Source: a virus
IMG/VR virus record: IMGVR_UViG_3300042887_002537
Coordinates: 1-38,413 of that record
DNA length: 38,413 nucleotides
Direction: 5' to 3' (one strand)
Part shown: piece after piece, positions 14,379 through 22,330 of the stretch
Layout: every line of letters begins with the position of its first letter
How positions within the stretch are numbered: the first letter of the stretch is position 1
The notes under the pieces: generated by a model
The model's input: only the letters and a program-made list of their open reading frames with translations
What the model was told of the DNA's origin: nothing
Database searches by the model: none
Translations under genes and position numbers: made by a program

Positions 14379-14771
14379 CTAAACCTTCTCGCCCATCCGC
14401 ATGAATCCCGCATCCATCTTCTGCACATGAAGCAGTGCCAGTAGAGGATCGGTCACGCCAACAAGCGGGTGCAGCATCCTGCGGTTCCAGTCATGCCGCA
14501 TCCACTTGTGCAGGACATGCTCCGTCACCTCGCACCAACCCACCGAAAGGCAGATGAAGTGACGGGTAAGAGAGACATGCTTGCTCATGTTTGACACGCT
14601 GGCGCAATCGCCAACGGACATGGAACGAGCATTGAGAGGAGTCGTTTCCTCGTGGTTCATGTTGTAGAACAACTGATCCAGACACTCCTCCACGGTGGGA
14701 AGGTCGAACTCCCAACTGTGACTACCTTCGCCCTCGTTGCCGCCCAGATGAGCCACGCACTTGTACGCCAT
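14379..14771 (-). CDS. Hypothetical protein with RSMSVGD motif
   Basis: 130 residues. TPLNARSMSVGDCASV (about 43-58) is the 'RS.SVGD' strand-turn seen in many phage and plasmid accessory proteins, some near anti-restriction genes. The C-terminal DPLLALLHVQK is a looser form of the DPL tail. AGAAAGGC precedes the ATG; the C-run box is 68 nt upstream and its second box reads CTG. Confidence 0.7.
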   Translation of the reverse strand: MAYKCVAHLGGNEGEGSHSWEFDLPTVEECLDQLFYNMNHEETTPLNARSMSVGDCASVSNMSKHVSLTRHFICLSVGWCEVTEHVLHKWMRHDWNRRMLHPLVGVTDPLLALLHVQKMDAGFMRMGEKV

Positions 14772-14894
14772 TGTTCTTGCCTTTCTGCGTTGTGGTTGAA
14801 AAAACCGGACTCGTTGGTGTTACCAGGTGTACCGTTGGAGGGGGAAAAAGAGACTTCAGCCTGCTCGTCTTTATCGACTTGGAATAAAGGCTCC

Positions 14895-15365
14895 TCATGC
14901 CTCAACCTGCACGGATGAGGGGGAAAACGAGGCAGTTGCCTTCTTTGCCATCGCGTGGAGTTGCATGAGCGGATCAGGATTCAGTCCGTCAAAGATGTCC
15001 TGCACCACATCAAGGATGATCGGCAGATCACGCATGACCGCATTTGCACCACTCAAAGGGTCAAACTCAGGACAACCTTGATTGGACTCATTCACTTCCA
15101 TCCAATAGTGAAGCACGGAATCCTTTTCAGCCATGCACGGACGCCAACGAATCGTGATCCACGGGTGCGGACCATAATCCATCTTGATCTCCCACCGCAC
15201 CTTGCCGTGGTTGTATGGAGCGATGATCTTGTAAGACCATCCCTTTGGAAGCCTGCCCTTCAACTTCTTGGCGACCTTGCGCTTGGCAGTCTCAAACTTC
15301 CCATTACGCGCCTGCTCCGGGGTCCACTCGTATGGGGTCATCGTTCGATAGTTGACTAGCGACAT
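14895..15365 (-). CDS. Hypothetical protein reading through a C-run signal
   Basis: 156 residues. Basic N-terminal half (FETAKRKVAKKLKGRLPKGW) and a middle beta region (VRWEIKMDYGPHPWITIRW). DPLMQLHAMAKK is the recurrent tail, but the frame then continues through the next C-run signal (residues ASFSPS) to a stop overlapping an ATG at 14898. It may be a distant paralogue of 17274-17801, which has the same basic start and also reads through a signal. Confidence 0.7.
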   Translation of the reverse strand: MSLVNYRTMTPYEWTPEQARNGKFETAKRKVAKKLKGRLPKGWSYKIIAPYNHGKVRWEIKMDYGPHPWITIRWRPCMAEKDSVLHYWMEVNESNQGCPEFDPLSGANAVMRDLPIILDVVQDIFDGLNPDPLMQLHAMAKKATASFSPSSVQVEA

Positions 15366-15401
15366 ATCTCAAACACTCCGGTTGAGGGGGAAAACGAGAG
15401 A

Positions 15402-15425
15402 GGGGAGGGGCTTGCGCCCCTCCCC
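15402..15425 (-). terminator. Strong terminator after 15433-16452
   Basis: A 10-bp stem GGGGAGGGGC/GCCCCTCCCC with a GCAA loop, then TCTCTCGTTTT, leading into a C-run box. Confidence 0.8.
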
Positions 15426-15432
15426 ATCCCGG

Positions 15433-16452
15433 TCACTTGAGCATCGCCACCGCGATATCGTGAGCCTCGTTCGTCCGGTCGAACCCATCGCTGAACCGAT
15501 TGCTCCACAGGCGCATCATCGGATCATCGGACTCGCCGCGCACAGAGCGGTCGTGCTGCGCCCACTTGGTCACGCTGTTCATAGCGAGCCACAGGTTGGG
15601 CGACGCAGACTTGAGAATCTGACGCTCCGTGTTCAGCGTGTCCCACCACACATCGCGGACACGCTCCGTCTTGCGGTTAGCGCGTTCGATCTTCTCGACC
15701 TTCGCCTCGTACTGCTCCGCGTTCTCGCCCGCAGAGAGTCCGGGGACTGCCTGCACGGGCATGATCGTGTTGTAGTACGCTTCGACCTCTGCATCGGTCA
15801 GAGACTTGGCGATCATCGCCTGCATCTCTGCGTCAGCCTTGTCGAACGCCGCACAAGCGATACCAAGGATGCGCTTCGCTTCCGACAGGCGGTTGAAAGC
15901 GGACTTCGTGTGGCGCACCTTGAGGCAGCGCGGAGAAGTCTTTGCCTCACCGATCATCAGGTTGAGCGTGTTCGCACAGACGATGCGGTGCATATGCGCT
16001 CCACCGATGAAGTGACGCGACCCGACCGCGTTGTTGGACAGACCGATGTACGGCTTGTTCACATCATCGCCGTTGCGGAACTCCTTGCCCAACTCAAGGT
16101 CAAGGAAGAAGTCCTGCCGACCGTGAAGCGTACCTGCCGACACGATGCGACCCGTGCCGTGCTGAAGGATGATGTCCTCCGCGAGAGACACCACATCGTC
16201 AATGCCGATCATGGTGTAGGAGTCACCGACAACGCCCACGGCGTTGCCCTCGCTCGTCACAGCCTTGAAGCCGTCCACCTTGTTGCCGTTGGGCAGCAGG
16301 AGATCGTCCATCTGCCAATCCCACGGGAACGCCTCACGGACATCCTTCGCGGAGATCGACTTGCGATCCTCGCCCAGCCCGTGCCAACCCTTGTCGCCCT
16401 CAATCAGCATCCGGTCGCGGAGAGCGCCGTCAGTCACGATGTTGTGTGCCAT
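15433..16452 (-). CDS. DUF932 (phage/plasmid-like protein)
   Basis: 339 residues. The N-terminal MAHNIVTDG, DKGWHGLGEDRKSISAKD and later NAVGVVGDSYTMIGIDDVV, GRIVSAGTLHGRQDFFLDLE and VCANTLNLMIG are typical of DUF932 proteins. These are common on phages and conjugative plasmids, with suggested but unproven roles in DNA replication or recombination. AAAGGACGAAT lies before the ATG. The leader is 69 nt from the C-run box. Confidence 0.85.
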   Translation of the reverse strand: MAHNIVTDGALRDRMLIEGDKGWHGLGEDRKSISAKDVREAFPWDWQMDDLLLPNGNKVDGFKAVTSEGNAVGVVGDSYTMIGIDDVVSLAEDIILQHGTGRIVSAGTLHGRQDFFLDLELGKEFRNGDDVNKPYIGLSNNAVGSRHFIGGAHMHRIVCANTLNLMIGEAKTSPRCLKVRHTKSAFNRLSEAKRILGIACAAFDKADAEMQAMIAKSLTDAEVEAYYNTIMPVQAVPGLSAGENAEQYEAKVEKIERANRKTERVRDVWWDTLNTERQILKSASPNLWLAMNSVTKWAQHDRSVRGESDDPMMRLWSNRFSDGFDRTNEAHDIAVAMLK

Positions 16453-16593
16453 ATTCGTCCTTTGTTATGACTTTTGTTCAGGCTTGCCATTCAAGCCGTC
16501 TGCCCTAACCCCACCGGGGAAGGGGGAAAACGAGGCGGCTAGGCAGTTTAGCCCCTGTCTCGAAACTGTCAAGACAGAGTATATCAGATTCTT

Positions 16594-17304
16594 TCAATCA
16601 GGATGAATGTCTACGACATCTTCACGGCAGCCCTCAGACATCCCATGAGCAGCCTGTCTGAGTTGAATAATCGGGACATCGGGAGCGATGTCTGACTGCT
16701 CAGACCGCTTCATGTTCTCCTCCTTCTCATCGCCCCAAGGAAGTTCCCAATGATTGGCGCAGACGGGTCCGTAGCCCTTGATGAGCGACCTGCCATCGCT
16801 CAGACCCATCCCGCAGAAGCAGCAGCAGCCGCTCTTTCTGCCGTACTCAGAGCCAACCGTCAGGGGGTCCTTGGCAAACACTTCCATGAAGTCCATGACG
16901 TTCTGAGGAACGAACCCGTGGCGACCCTGAAAGAGTCCACTTGGAGTGATCTTGCCGCAATACAAGCCTTCGTACTTGACGTAGAAGCACCCTGCGTTGG
17001 GGTGAGGACTGCTGCCCTTCATGGCAGGAGCCATGCTGATGGTCAACTTCTTTGTATCCAAGATGAAGGACAACTTCGGTCGCTTCATACCGCGAGAAAT
17101 CGGACGGGCAAACAGATCAACAATGCCCTTCAGTGCCGCAGAAGCAACCTCCTGCTTCGGTGCCTGAGTGACACGAACGATCTCCTCAGCACACGCTCTC
17201 TGCTTGGGAGTCCAACGCCCCCACTTGCCGTGAGAAGCAACGAGAGACTTGGCAAAGTCGCTGCCGTTCTGATTCAAGACGGAGATGATGGTGTTGTCGT
17301 CCAT
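16594..17304 (-). CDS. DUF6011-type zinc-finger protein
   Basis: 236 residues. Helical N-terminal part (about 1-65, with WTPKQRACAEEIVR) and a middle domain. GCCCFCGMGLSDGRSLIKGY then GPVCANHWELPW (about 159-190) is the DUF6011 zinc-binding signature. An acidic tail follows. The upstream gene (17274-17801) overlaps its first 31 nt. It probably binds nucleic acid; role unknown. Confidence 0.75.
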   Translation of the reverse strand: MDDNTIISVLNQNGSDFAKSLVASHGKWGRWTPKQRACAEEIVRVTQAPKQEVASAALKGIVDLFARPISRGMKRPKLSFILDTKKLTISMAPAMKGSSPHPNAGCFYVKYEGLYCGKITPSGLFQGRHGFVPQNVMDFMEVFAKDPLTVGSEYGRKSGCCCFCGMGLSDGRSLIKGYGPVCANHWELPWGDEKEENMKRSEQSDIAPDVPIIQLRQAAHGMSEGCREDVVDIHPD

Positions 17305-17801
17305 GATGCAACATCTTCCTTGGCGGGGGAAAAAGAGTCTGCCCAGTCAGAGAGAGTCTTGACCTTGCTTACTCCAATCAGGAAGTTCATTCCACCATTG
17401 TCGGTGTCGCACATGGCGTAGAGTGCTTCAAGGCATTGAAACACACGATCCATTTCGGTGGCAGCAAGCAGTGCCAGTTGAGTGCTGACATGAGATGCGG
17501 TGCCTTGGTCAGCCCAGTTGCTCAGGCTCCACACACGGTCACCGTTTGGGTACAGGAACAACTTGAGGTATGGATACCCCTTGTGCGACTTTGTTGGTCC
17601 AAGGTACTTTGTCGCAGTCACCCAGTACTTGTCGTACTTGTCTATGACAATGGGCAAGCCCTTGCGGAACATTCGTGGGTTTGCTGCACGCTTGAAGGAC
17701 AAGCGCAAACGCCACCCATCAGGAACCTTGTTCCTGAGGATGCGACTTGCCTTTGCGCGGATTTTCTTTTGCGCGGGCGTTTGATAGCCGTACCGTGCCA
17801 T
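17274..17801 (-). CDS. Hypothetical protein overlapping 16594-17304
   Basis: 175 residues from the ATG at 17801, exactly 20 nt after a C-run box with GGGGGAGG in the spacer. Basic start (MARYGYQTPAQKKIRAKASR), beta centre with LFLYPNGDRVWS, helical end. The frame passes through the following C-run signal (DSFSPAK) and overlaps the next gene by 31 nt. The signal is therefore kept although coding. Confidence 0.7.
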   Translation of the reverse strand: MARYGYQTPAQKKIRAKASRILRNKVPDGWRLRLSFKRAANPRMFRKGLPIVIDKYDKYWVTATKYLGPTKSHKGYPYLKLFLYPNGDRVWSLSNWADQGTASHVSTQLALLAATEMDRVFQCLEALYAMCDTDNGGMNFLIGVSKVKTLSDWADSFSPAKEDVASWTTTPSSPS

Positions 17802-17832
17802 GCCACAACCTCCCCCGGCAAGGGGGAAAAAG

Positions 17833-18030
17833 TCAGGAGAAGTCAACTCCTTCAAGCCCGTGAGTCTCTGCTGCGAATGCGGTGGCTCGCTTGTGCAGTT
17901 CAGGATCGACTTGCCCCACATACTCCATGCAAGTCATGGAGAAGAACAGCATGGCAGACAGTTCCTTGATCTCTGAGTTGCTTTCGCCTTCGATCAGTTC
18001 CTTCAACCGGTTCCTGATTTCGCTATTCAT
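17833..18030 (-). CDS. Small helical protein
   Basis: 65 residues, MNSEIRNRLKELIEGESNSE, then a hydrophobic helix (LSAMLFFSMTCMEYVG). It overlaps the end of 18023-18319 by 8 nt. Its TGA stop is embedded in the next C-run signal (TGACTTTTTCCCCC). Function unknown. Confidence 0.65.
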   Translation of the reverse strand: MNSEIRNRLKELIEGESNSEIKELSAMLFFSMTCMEYVGQVDPELHKRATAFAAETHGLEGVDFS

Positions 18031-18319
18031 CGTTGTAGTACCCCGATTCTTCTCGTTCAAAAAACGGCTCACTTGCATCGTAGCCGACTTCCTGAACTGC
18101 CTGTTTGATAAGCAGCCGCATCAGGTGACAGTCCTCAAAAGACACCTTCGCCTCATGCACAATGGGAATGAGTGCCTGACGAGCAGACTCTACAGCATCA
18201 TCAATGTCGATGCAAAGTTCGCGCTCCTCACGCTTGAGGAAGTCGTAAACCTCGGACTTGATGTGAGGCTCAAGATGGGCAGTTGCCATCTTGTTGAGTA
18301 GTTCTTCGCTGCTGCTCAT
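18023..18319 (-). CDS. Hypothetical helical protein
   Basis: 98 residues from the ATG at 18319 (AGAGGATAAGG just upstream). Acidic helices (EVYDFLKREERELCIDIDDA; DCHLMRLLIKQAVQEVGY) and a Tyr/acidic tail. It overlaps 18270-18518 by 50 nt and 17833-18030 by 8 nt, making a compact three-gene unit. Confidence 0.65.
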   Translation of the reverse strand: MSSSEELLNKMATAHLEPHIKSEVYDFLKREERELCIDIDDAVESARQALIPIVHEAKVSFEDCHLMRLLIKQAVQEVGYDASEPFFEREESGYYNDE

Positions 18320-18518
18320 CCTTATCCTCTGCAATCTCAAGTAGTTCTTCAAGCGGGTCTTGCCTCATCCAACAGGTAAGGCAGACCACTTCGATGATCG
18401 GTCCATCACCAAGTAACACCTCGCCGCACTCTGAGCATTCAATGGTTGCATCCGAATCAACTGCATCGCCATATCTCAGACGCCATTGTGCTTCCTTTTC
18501 TTGCTTTCGCCGCGACAT
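18270..18518 (-). CDS. Small zinc-finger protein with DPL tail
   Basis: 82 residues. CSEC (about 28-31) and CLTC (about 46-49) form a probable zinc ribbon. DPLEELLEIAEDKDEQQ is another copy of the DP[L/I]..L motif seen on neighbours. The start lies exactly 20 nt after a C-run box. The end overlaps 18023-18319. Confidence 0.65.
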   Translation of the reverse strand: MSRRKQEKEAQWRLRYGDAVDSDATIECSECGEVLLGDGPIIEVVCLTCWMRQDPLEELLEIAEDKDEQQRRTTQQDGNCPS

Positions 18519-18554
18519 GGCTCAAACCCCGGTGCGGTGGGGGAAAACGAGGCT

Positions 18555-18857
18555 TTACCAATCGTATGAGGCAAGTTCAGAAACAATCGGACCATCACGA
18601 TCAAGACGCACACCCGCAAAACGGTTGTGATGCGCCCACATAATGATCTCAACTACGCTCTGACTGAAACCCCAATCAAGCACTTCAGTCCGCTGTCTTG
18701 CTGTAAGCACTTCGGTAGCAAGAAGTGGCAGGATAATCCCACCTTCGTAATGGAAGGTGGTCAGCGGATAAGTGGTTACTTTCTTGAAAAGAACGTTGTC
18801 ATCAGGCGTGATGTGCGCCGTTGAGATGACAGCGATCCTGTCAATGTCTGCTTTCAT
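18555..18857 (-). CDS. DUF5983-like protein
   Basis: 100 residues. VISTAHITPDDNVLFKKVTT matches the opening of DUF5983 proteins (ST.HIt..D...L), and EGGIILPL is the following strand. Known from phages and mobile elements, with no assigned function. Its ATG overlaps the stop of 18854-19141. Confidence 0.65.
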   Translation of the reverse strand: MKADIDRIAVISTAHITPDDNVLFKKVTTYPLTTFHYEGGIILPLLATEVLTARQRTEVLDWGFSQSVVEIIMWAHHNRFAGVRLDRDGPIVSELASYDW

Positions 18858-19141
18858 ACGAACTTGATTTTCATTTCAATGATAGCGCCGTGTGAATCGC
18901 GCTTCACATAGACGGGATATGTGCCATCTCCGAAAGCGGTGCGCGTTGCGAAAGCCATGCCATCGCCACCAAAGTTGCCGCAACCATCCTGCGAAAGCGT
19001 GACTTCACAAGCACCCGCATAGTTCAGGTCAGGCTTTGCCCCAAACTCACTCTCAAAGTCCTTCTTGATGTAGCAGGGGTCGATGAGCATGACTTGACCG
19101 CTATCGACACCGATGTATCCGACCTTTTCAAATCGTGGCAT
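18854..19141 (-). CDS. DUF4241-like small protein
   Basis: 95 residues. VGYIGVDSGQVMLIDPCYI is the recognisable 'VD.G.lml.DPCY' block of DUF4241-type proteins, followed by GNFGGDGMAF and DGTYPVYV strands. All-beta. Start one base after the stop of 19143-19472. Role unknown. Confidence 0.7.
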   Translation of the reverse strand: MPRFEKVGYIGVDSGQVMLIDPCYIKKDFESEFGAKPDLNYAGACEVTLSQDGCGNFGGDGMAFATRTAFGDGTYPVYVKRDSHGAIIEMKIKFV

Positions 19142-19142
19142 T

Positions 19143-19472
19143 TTATTTCTCGTCTGTCAAAGATTGCGTGAAGTTCTCAAGCAAACGCTGCACGGCATGG
19201 TGGAGCGACTTCTTGAATACATCGTCTGATTCCTTTGTGCGAATCATCATCATCGACTGATGAACAGCCTTCAGTTCGGGAGCCGTAAGGAGATCACCAA
19301 AGGACTTCATTGAAGCCCTACTGATGACATCAGATAGAGCCATGACAGCGGTAACCGCCTTTTCCTCACGATCCTTGATGTCGGGAAACTCTCCTGTGGC
19401 GATCTGATGCCACTCAAGGAACGCTTCCTTTGCCTTATCAAGAGAATGTTGGATTGTCGCTGGCTCTTTCAT
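19143..19472 (-). CDS. Hypothetical helical protein
   Basis: 109 residues from the ATG at 19472, exactly 20 nt after a C-run box (AGAGG in the spacer). Nearly all helix (IQHSLDKAKEAFLEWHQIAT, KAVTAVMALSDVISRASMKS). Leads a three-gene unit with 18854-19141 and 18555-18857. Confidence 0.65.
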   Translation of the reverse strand: MKEPATIQHSLDKAKEAFLEWHQIATGEFPDIKDREEKAVTAVMALSDVISRASMKSFGDLLTAPELKAVHQSMMMIRTKESDDVFKKSLHHAVQRLLENFTQSLTDEK

Positions 19473-19509
19473 GCTGCAACCTCTTGCTTGTAGGGGGAAA
19501 ACGAGGACA

Positions 19510-20220
19510 TCACTCCTCGCTCTCCTCCTCGTCATCTTCGTACTCATCCTGCTCGTAGTCGTGAAGGTGAACTGACCACTTCTCAAGGTCAATCTTCATC
19601 ATCTGCGAGTAGGTGTTCCCATCTCCTGCGCCGGAGTCATCAAGGAAAGCGTACAGAATGTCCCGTGCTTCGACTCCCGTTTCGTTCTTCAGCCAATCAA
19701 AAAGTTCACCGTAGAACTTCTGCAAAGTATCCCACTTGTTGCTGTTGAGTCGCTTTTCATCAGCCTTCGACAGGGCATCAGGGAAGAAATCGACCGTAGG
19801 AGCGCCTTCGTCATAGGAAGTTTCATCCCAACCACCGCTGTATTGGAAGTCAAGAGACTTCACGCCACGCGACATAAGAGCGAGGATCGCGGGAGGAATA
19901 GCCGCGTTGTCGCGGCGATACCAAGACTTTTCCCCTTCGGGTGAAGCCAACTTGTTCAAAGTCTCAAGAACCTTGCGCCGCTCCGTATCAGGAATAAGAG
20001 ACTTGGGCATGAACTTCCAAGAGTTCGGAGAGTACGAGATGATCTGCTCTGCGAACTGCTCGGGCTTCGCGTTCGTGTCAATCTTGACTTCCTCATCAGA
20101 GCAAATGCTAATGAGTCGAACAATGGTCTTGCGAGTCTGCGGCTTGTTGAAATGAGCAAGCCAATCAAACTTGGACTCGGATGCGGTCTTGACGGTCTTG
20201 GTAGCCTTCTTCTTTGCCAT
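19510..20220 (-). CDS. Hypothetical protein with acidic tail
   Basis: 236 residues. Basic start (MAKKKATKTVKTASESKFDW), helical first half, a beta patch (GVKSLDFQYSGGWDETSYDE) that faintly recalls DUF6878, and a very acidic tail (EQDEYEDDEEESEE). Starts 20 nt after a C-run box. Unknown function. Confidence 0.7.
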   Translation of the reverse strand: MAKKKATKTVKTASESKFDWLAHFNKPQTRKTIVRLISICSDEEVKIDTNAKPEQFAEQIISYSPNSWKFMPKSLIPDTERRKVLETLNKLASPEGEKSWYRRDNAAIPPAILALMSRGVKSLDFQYSGGWDETSYDEGAPTVDFFPDALSKADEKRLNSNKWDTLQKFYGELFDWLKNETGVEARDILYAFLDDSGAGDGNTYSQMMKIDLEKWSVHLHDYEQDEYEDDEEESEE

Positions 20221-20253
20221 GTCTCAAGTCCTGCCGTGGAGGGGGAAAACGAG

Positions 20254-20499
20254 TCAGCCCTTACCTAACTTTGCTATCAGGTAGGTTGACTTTATCTCTT
20301 TGTTATTTCTAAGCGATTTCGGAAGTATGTTGTATATGCCGGGATGTGCGGATACTAGTCTACAACATTCAGCAATGTTGTCTAGCGGAATCCGCTGTGT
20401 TTCCTTGCCCGATTTATCCACCCCGACAATATCACCGTTTTTGCCCAAGAACAGAACGCCATCCACCACAGCAAAGGTGTTGGATCGTTCTTTTTTCAT
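20254..20499 (-). CDS. AT-rich small gene directly 3' of tRNA-Lys
   Basis: 81 residues from the ATG at 20499, only 5 nt after the 3' end of tRNA-Lys. No ribosome site is visible, so it may depend on tRNA processing, a very short leader, or not be translated. The protein (MKKERSNTFAVVDGVLFLGK...) has a beta N-terminal half. The DNA is more AT-rich than its neighbours, as if acquired together with the tRNA. Confidence 0.5.
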   Translation of the reverse strand: MKKERSNTFAVVDGVLFLGKNGDIVGVDKSGKETQRIPLDNIAECCRLVSAHPGIYNILPKSLRNNKEIKSTYLIAKLGKG

Positions 20500-20504
20500 T
20501 TGAA

Positions 20505-20577
20505 TGAGACTGATGGGACTTGAACCCATGACCAATCGGTTAAAAGCCGATTGCTCTACCAACTGAGCTACAGTCTC
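20505..20577 (-). tRNA. tRNA-Lys (anticodon TTT)
   Basis: 73 nt. Acceptor GAGACTG pairs fully with CAGTCTC. Anticodon stem ATCGG/CCGAT with loop CTTTTAA. T-loop TTCAAGT. Discriminator A; CCA not encoded. Confidence 0.95.
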
Positions 20578-20585
20578 GTTACCTA

Positions 20586-20625
20586 TTGATATCCCTTTCA
20601 AAACTCATCTGATACGGGATATCAA
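20586..20625 (-). promoter_or_regulatory. Perfect 10-bp inverted repeat upstream of tRNA-Lys
   Basis: TTGATATCCC and GGGATATCAA are separated by 20 nt, between the end of 20634-21053 and the tRNA 5' end. No T-run follows, so a terminator is unlikely. An operator or a tRNA-processing hairpin is possible. No convincing -10 box was found. Confidence 0.5.
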
Positions 20626-20633
20626 CTTTTAGG

Positions 20634-21053
20634 TCAACTTTCTGTAGTCACAGGCTGTCCAATAACTTCGTGCTGATTCGGCTCACACATACCGCCTTCA
20701 GCAGAGTCTTGCTCCTTGCTCAAAGCCTTTGCGCCACGGATCATCCACGAACGCAGGGGGAGTTCCTTGAGCCAATCTTGAAGCGTGGGAATCATACCCA
20801 TGTCCTCAAGAACGTGCTGTTCGCCAAGCATTCGGGTGGGGACAGGCTTGCCGTCTGACTTGCGAACGATCACCTCACCAAAGACTTGCTGCGCCATGTA
20901 GATGCCGAAAGACGAATGGAGAACAGAGCGGTGACGCGCATCGGGAAGATGAGCCTTCGTCTGATCGAACCATTCATGTAGAGCGATGTAATCTTCCGGC
21001 TGACCACCAAACTTCTTGGCGGAACTCTTGGCGTGGTAGTAAGGGTGGCTCAT
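20634..21053 (-). CDS. DUF6915-like protein
   Basis: 139 residues. MSHPYYHAKSSAKKFGGQPE, DYIALHEWFDQTKAHLPDAR, HRSVLHSSFGI and LGEQHVLEDMG with DW are close to the DUF6915 pattern (HPyyHA.SS.k.FGG, DY...H.WFD..K, RHR, EQHV.ED.G). Many His/Asp residues suggest a metal site, but activity is unknown. Starts 20 nt after a C-run box. Confidence 0.8.
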   Translation of the reverse strand: MSHPYYHAKSSAKKFGGQPEDYIALHEWFDQTKAHLPDARHRSVLHSSFGIYMAQQVFGEVIVRKSDGKPVPTRMLGEQHVLEDMGMIPTLQDWLKELPLRSWMIRGAKALSKEQDSAEGGMCEPNQHEVIGQPVTTES

Positions 21054-21089
21054 GTCGTAAGTTCCGGTGCGGTGGGGGAAAACGAGGGT

Positions 21090-22292
21090 CTACCGATCTC
21101 CTGCCATCGCATACATATGCTTGTATGGACGCAGTTCACGATTCCTTCTGACCATGCCATCAATGTACTGATACGCATGGGGTCCAAGTTGTGCAATCTT
21201 CTTGCAGAAGTCAACATCCTTGCGTAGACGATTAGAGGCACACAGGAAGTTGCGAGGGGCAATCTTGCACATTCCGTACACGATGTCCTCGTCATCAGCC
21301 CATTCGTCAAAGGCTGACAGAACCATGTCAGTACGACTCCAAGCCTCATCAGAAATCGGGATGATTACACCTTTGTTCGTAAGGACAAAGTTGCAGTCAA
21401 ACTGCTTCACTCCATCCTCAAACACAGGAGTGATGCTGCCTTCGCACTTGTCTCCACGGAATCTGCCGTTGATGCAACGCAGAATGGAGTTATCGTCAAG
21501 CAAGAATGCCTGATTGTCGTTAGTGAAATGATCCGCTGATGCAACTGCACGATGAATAGGGCTTTCCTTGTCCTCAACGGCAGCGATACTCATGGAGGTA
21601 CTCCACTTGTTGTTGCCCCTCATGGCAATATGCACACCCCTTCCGTCCCTATAGATCAGGCTTCCATCGCTGAATGAAGCCCAAATGCAATCACTTACGG
21701 TCTTGCACTTCCAGTCACAACTCTTGTCGCTATCTGAACCGTTCTTGTCCCAATAGTAAAGGAGACTGCCATCTTCACCCATCATGTACCCGCTGTCTCG
21801 CGCAATCGCAGCAGACTTGATTGCAGGAAATGACTTAGCGTGTTGGAAGAACATGGTCGTTGACGGACCTTCTTCACGCAAGAACATGGGAACGCTCGTT
21901 CCATCCGTTTGAGTAAAGAGAATGGTCCCCCATCCAACGCACATGATGTTCTTGAAAGTACGGTCAAATGGGATAGAGTCCCATTGACGCTTCTTGAATG
22001 TACCCCAAGCGTACAGTCTGCCCGTGTTATCAATGGCGAAAGTCATTCCCCACATGGTCACGCACTTCACGATGTGACCGATGTGCTGAGGAGGAGCGTG
22101 GAAATACTTGTTGCTGATGCTGCCGACAATCACTCCGTTGGGAGAAATCTTCGTGTACGAGTGACACCCCTTGGAGTAGAAGCCAAAGGCTCCCTCACGA
22201 CCCGCTTCTCCGACCATGCGAATGCTGCCATCACTCAGGGTGAATGCGGCGGCGCTGTGTCCGCTGAAGAAAGAATCGACCTTGATGCTCAT
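21090..22292 (-). CDS. RCC1-like beta-propeller protein (1)
   Basis: 400 residues with repeated blades of the RCC1 style: FSGHSAAAFTLSDGSIRMVG, then VTMWGMTFAIDNTGRLYAWG, later SGYMMGEDGSLLYYW, SDGSLIYRDGRG, and NQAFLLDDNSILRC. The last 60 residues are helical and basic. RCC1-type propellers bind proteins or nucleic acid, or act in host interaction. A second one lies at 23385-24497. Starts 20 nt after a C-run box. Confidence 0.75.
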   Translation of the reverse strand: MSIKVDSFFSGHSAAAFTLSDGSIRMVGEAGREGAFGFYSKGCHSYTKISPNGVIVGSISNKYFHAPPQHIGHIVKCVTMWGMTFAIDNTGRLYAWGTFKKRQWDSIPFDRTFKNIMCVGWGTILFTQTDGTSVPMFLREEGPSTTMFFQHAKSFPAIKSAAIARDSGYMMGEDGSLLYYWDKNGSDSDKSCDWKCKTVSDCIWASFSDGSLIYRDGRGVHIAMRGNNKWSTSMSIAAVEDKESPIHRAVASADHFTNDNQAFLLDDNSILRCINGRFRGDKCEGSITPVFEDGVKQFDCNFVLTNKGVIIPISDEAWSRTDMVLSAFDEWADDEDIVYGMCKIAPRNFLCASNRLRKDVDFCKKIAQLGPHAYQYIDGMVRRNRELRPYKHMYAMAGDR

Positions 22293-22330
22293 ACCTCAAA
22301 CCCACGGCTAGAGGGGGAAAACGAGAAGGG

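Noticed and set aside
20505-20601. Coding extension of 20254-20499 through tRNA-Lys
   Set aside because: The upstream residues are just translated tRNA sequence, with no ribosome site; the ATG at 20499 is the only sensible start.
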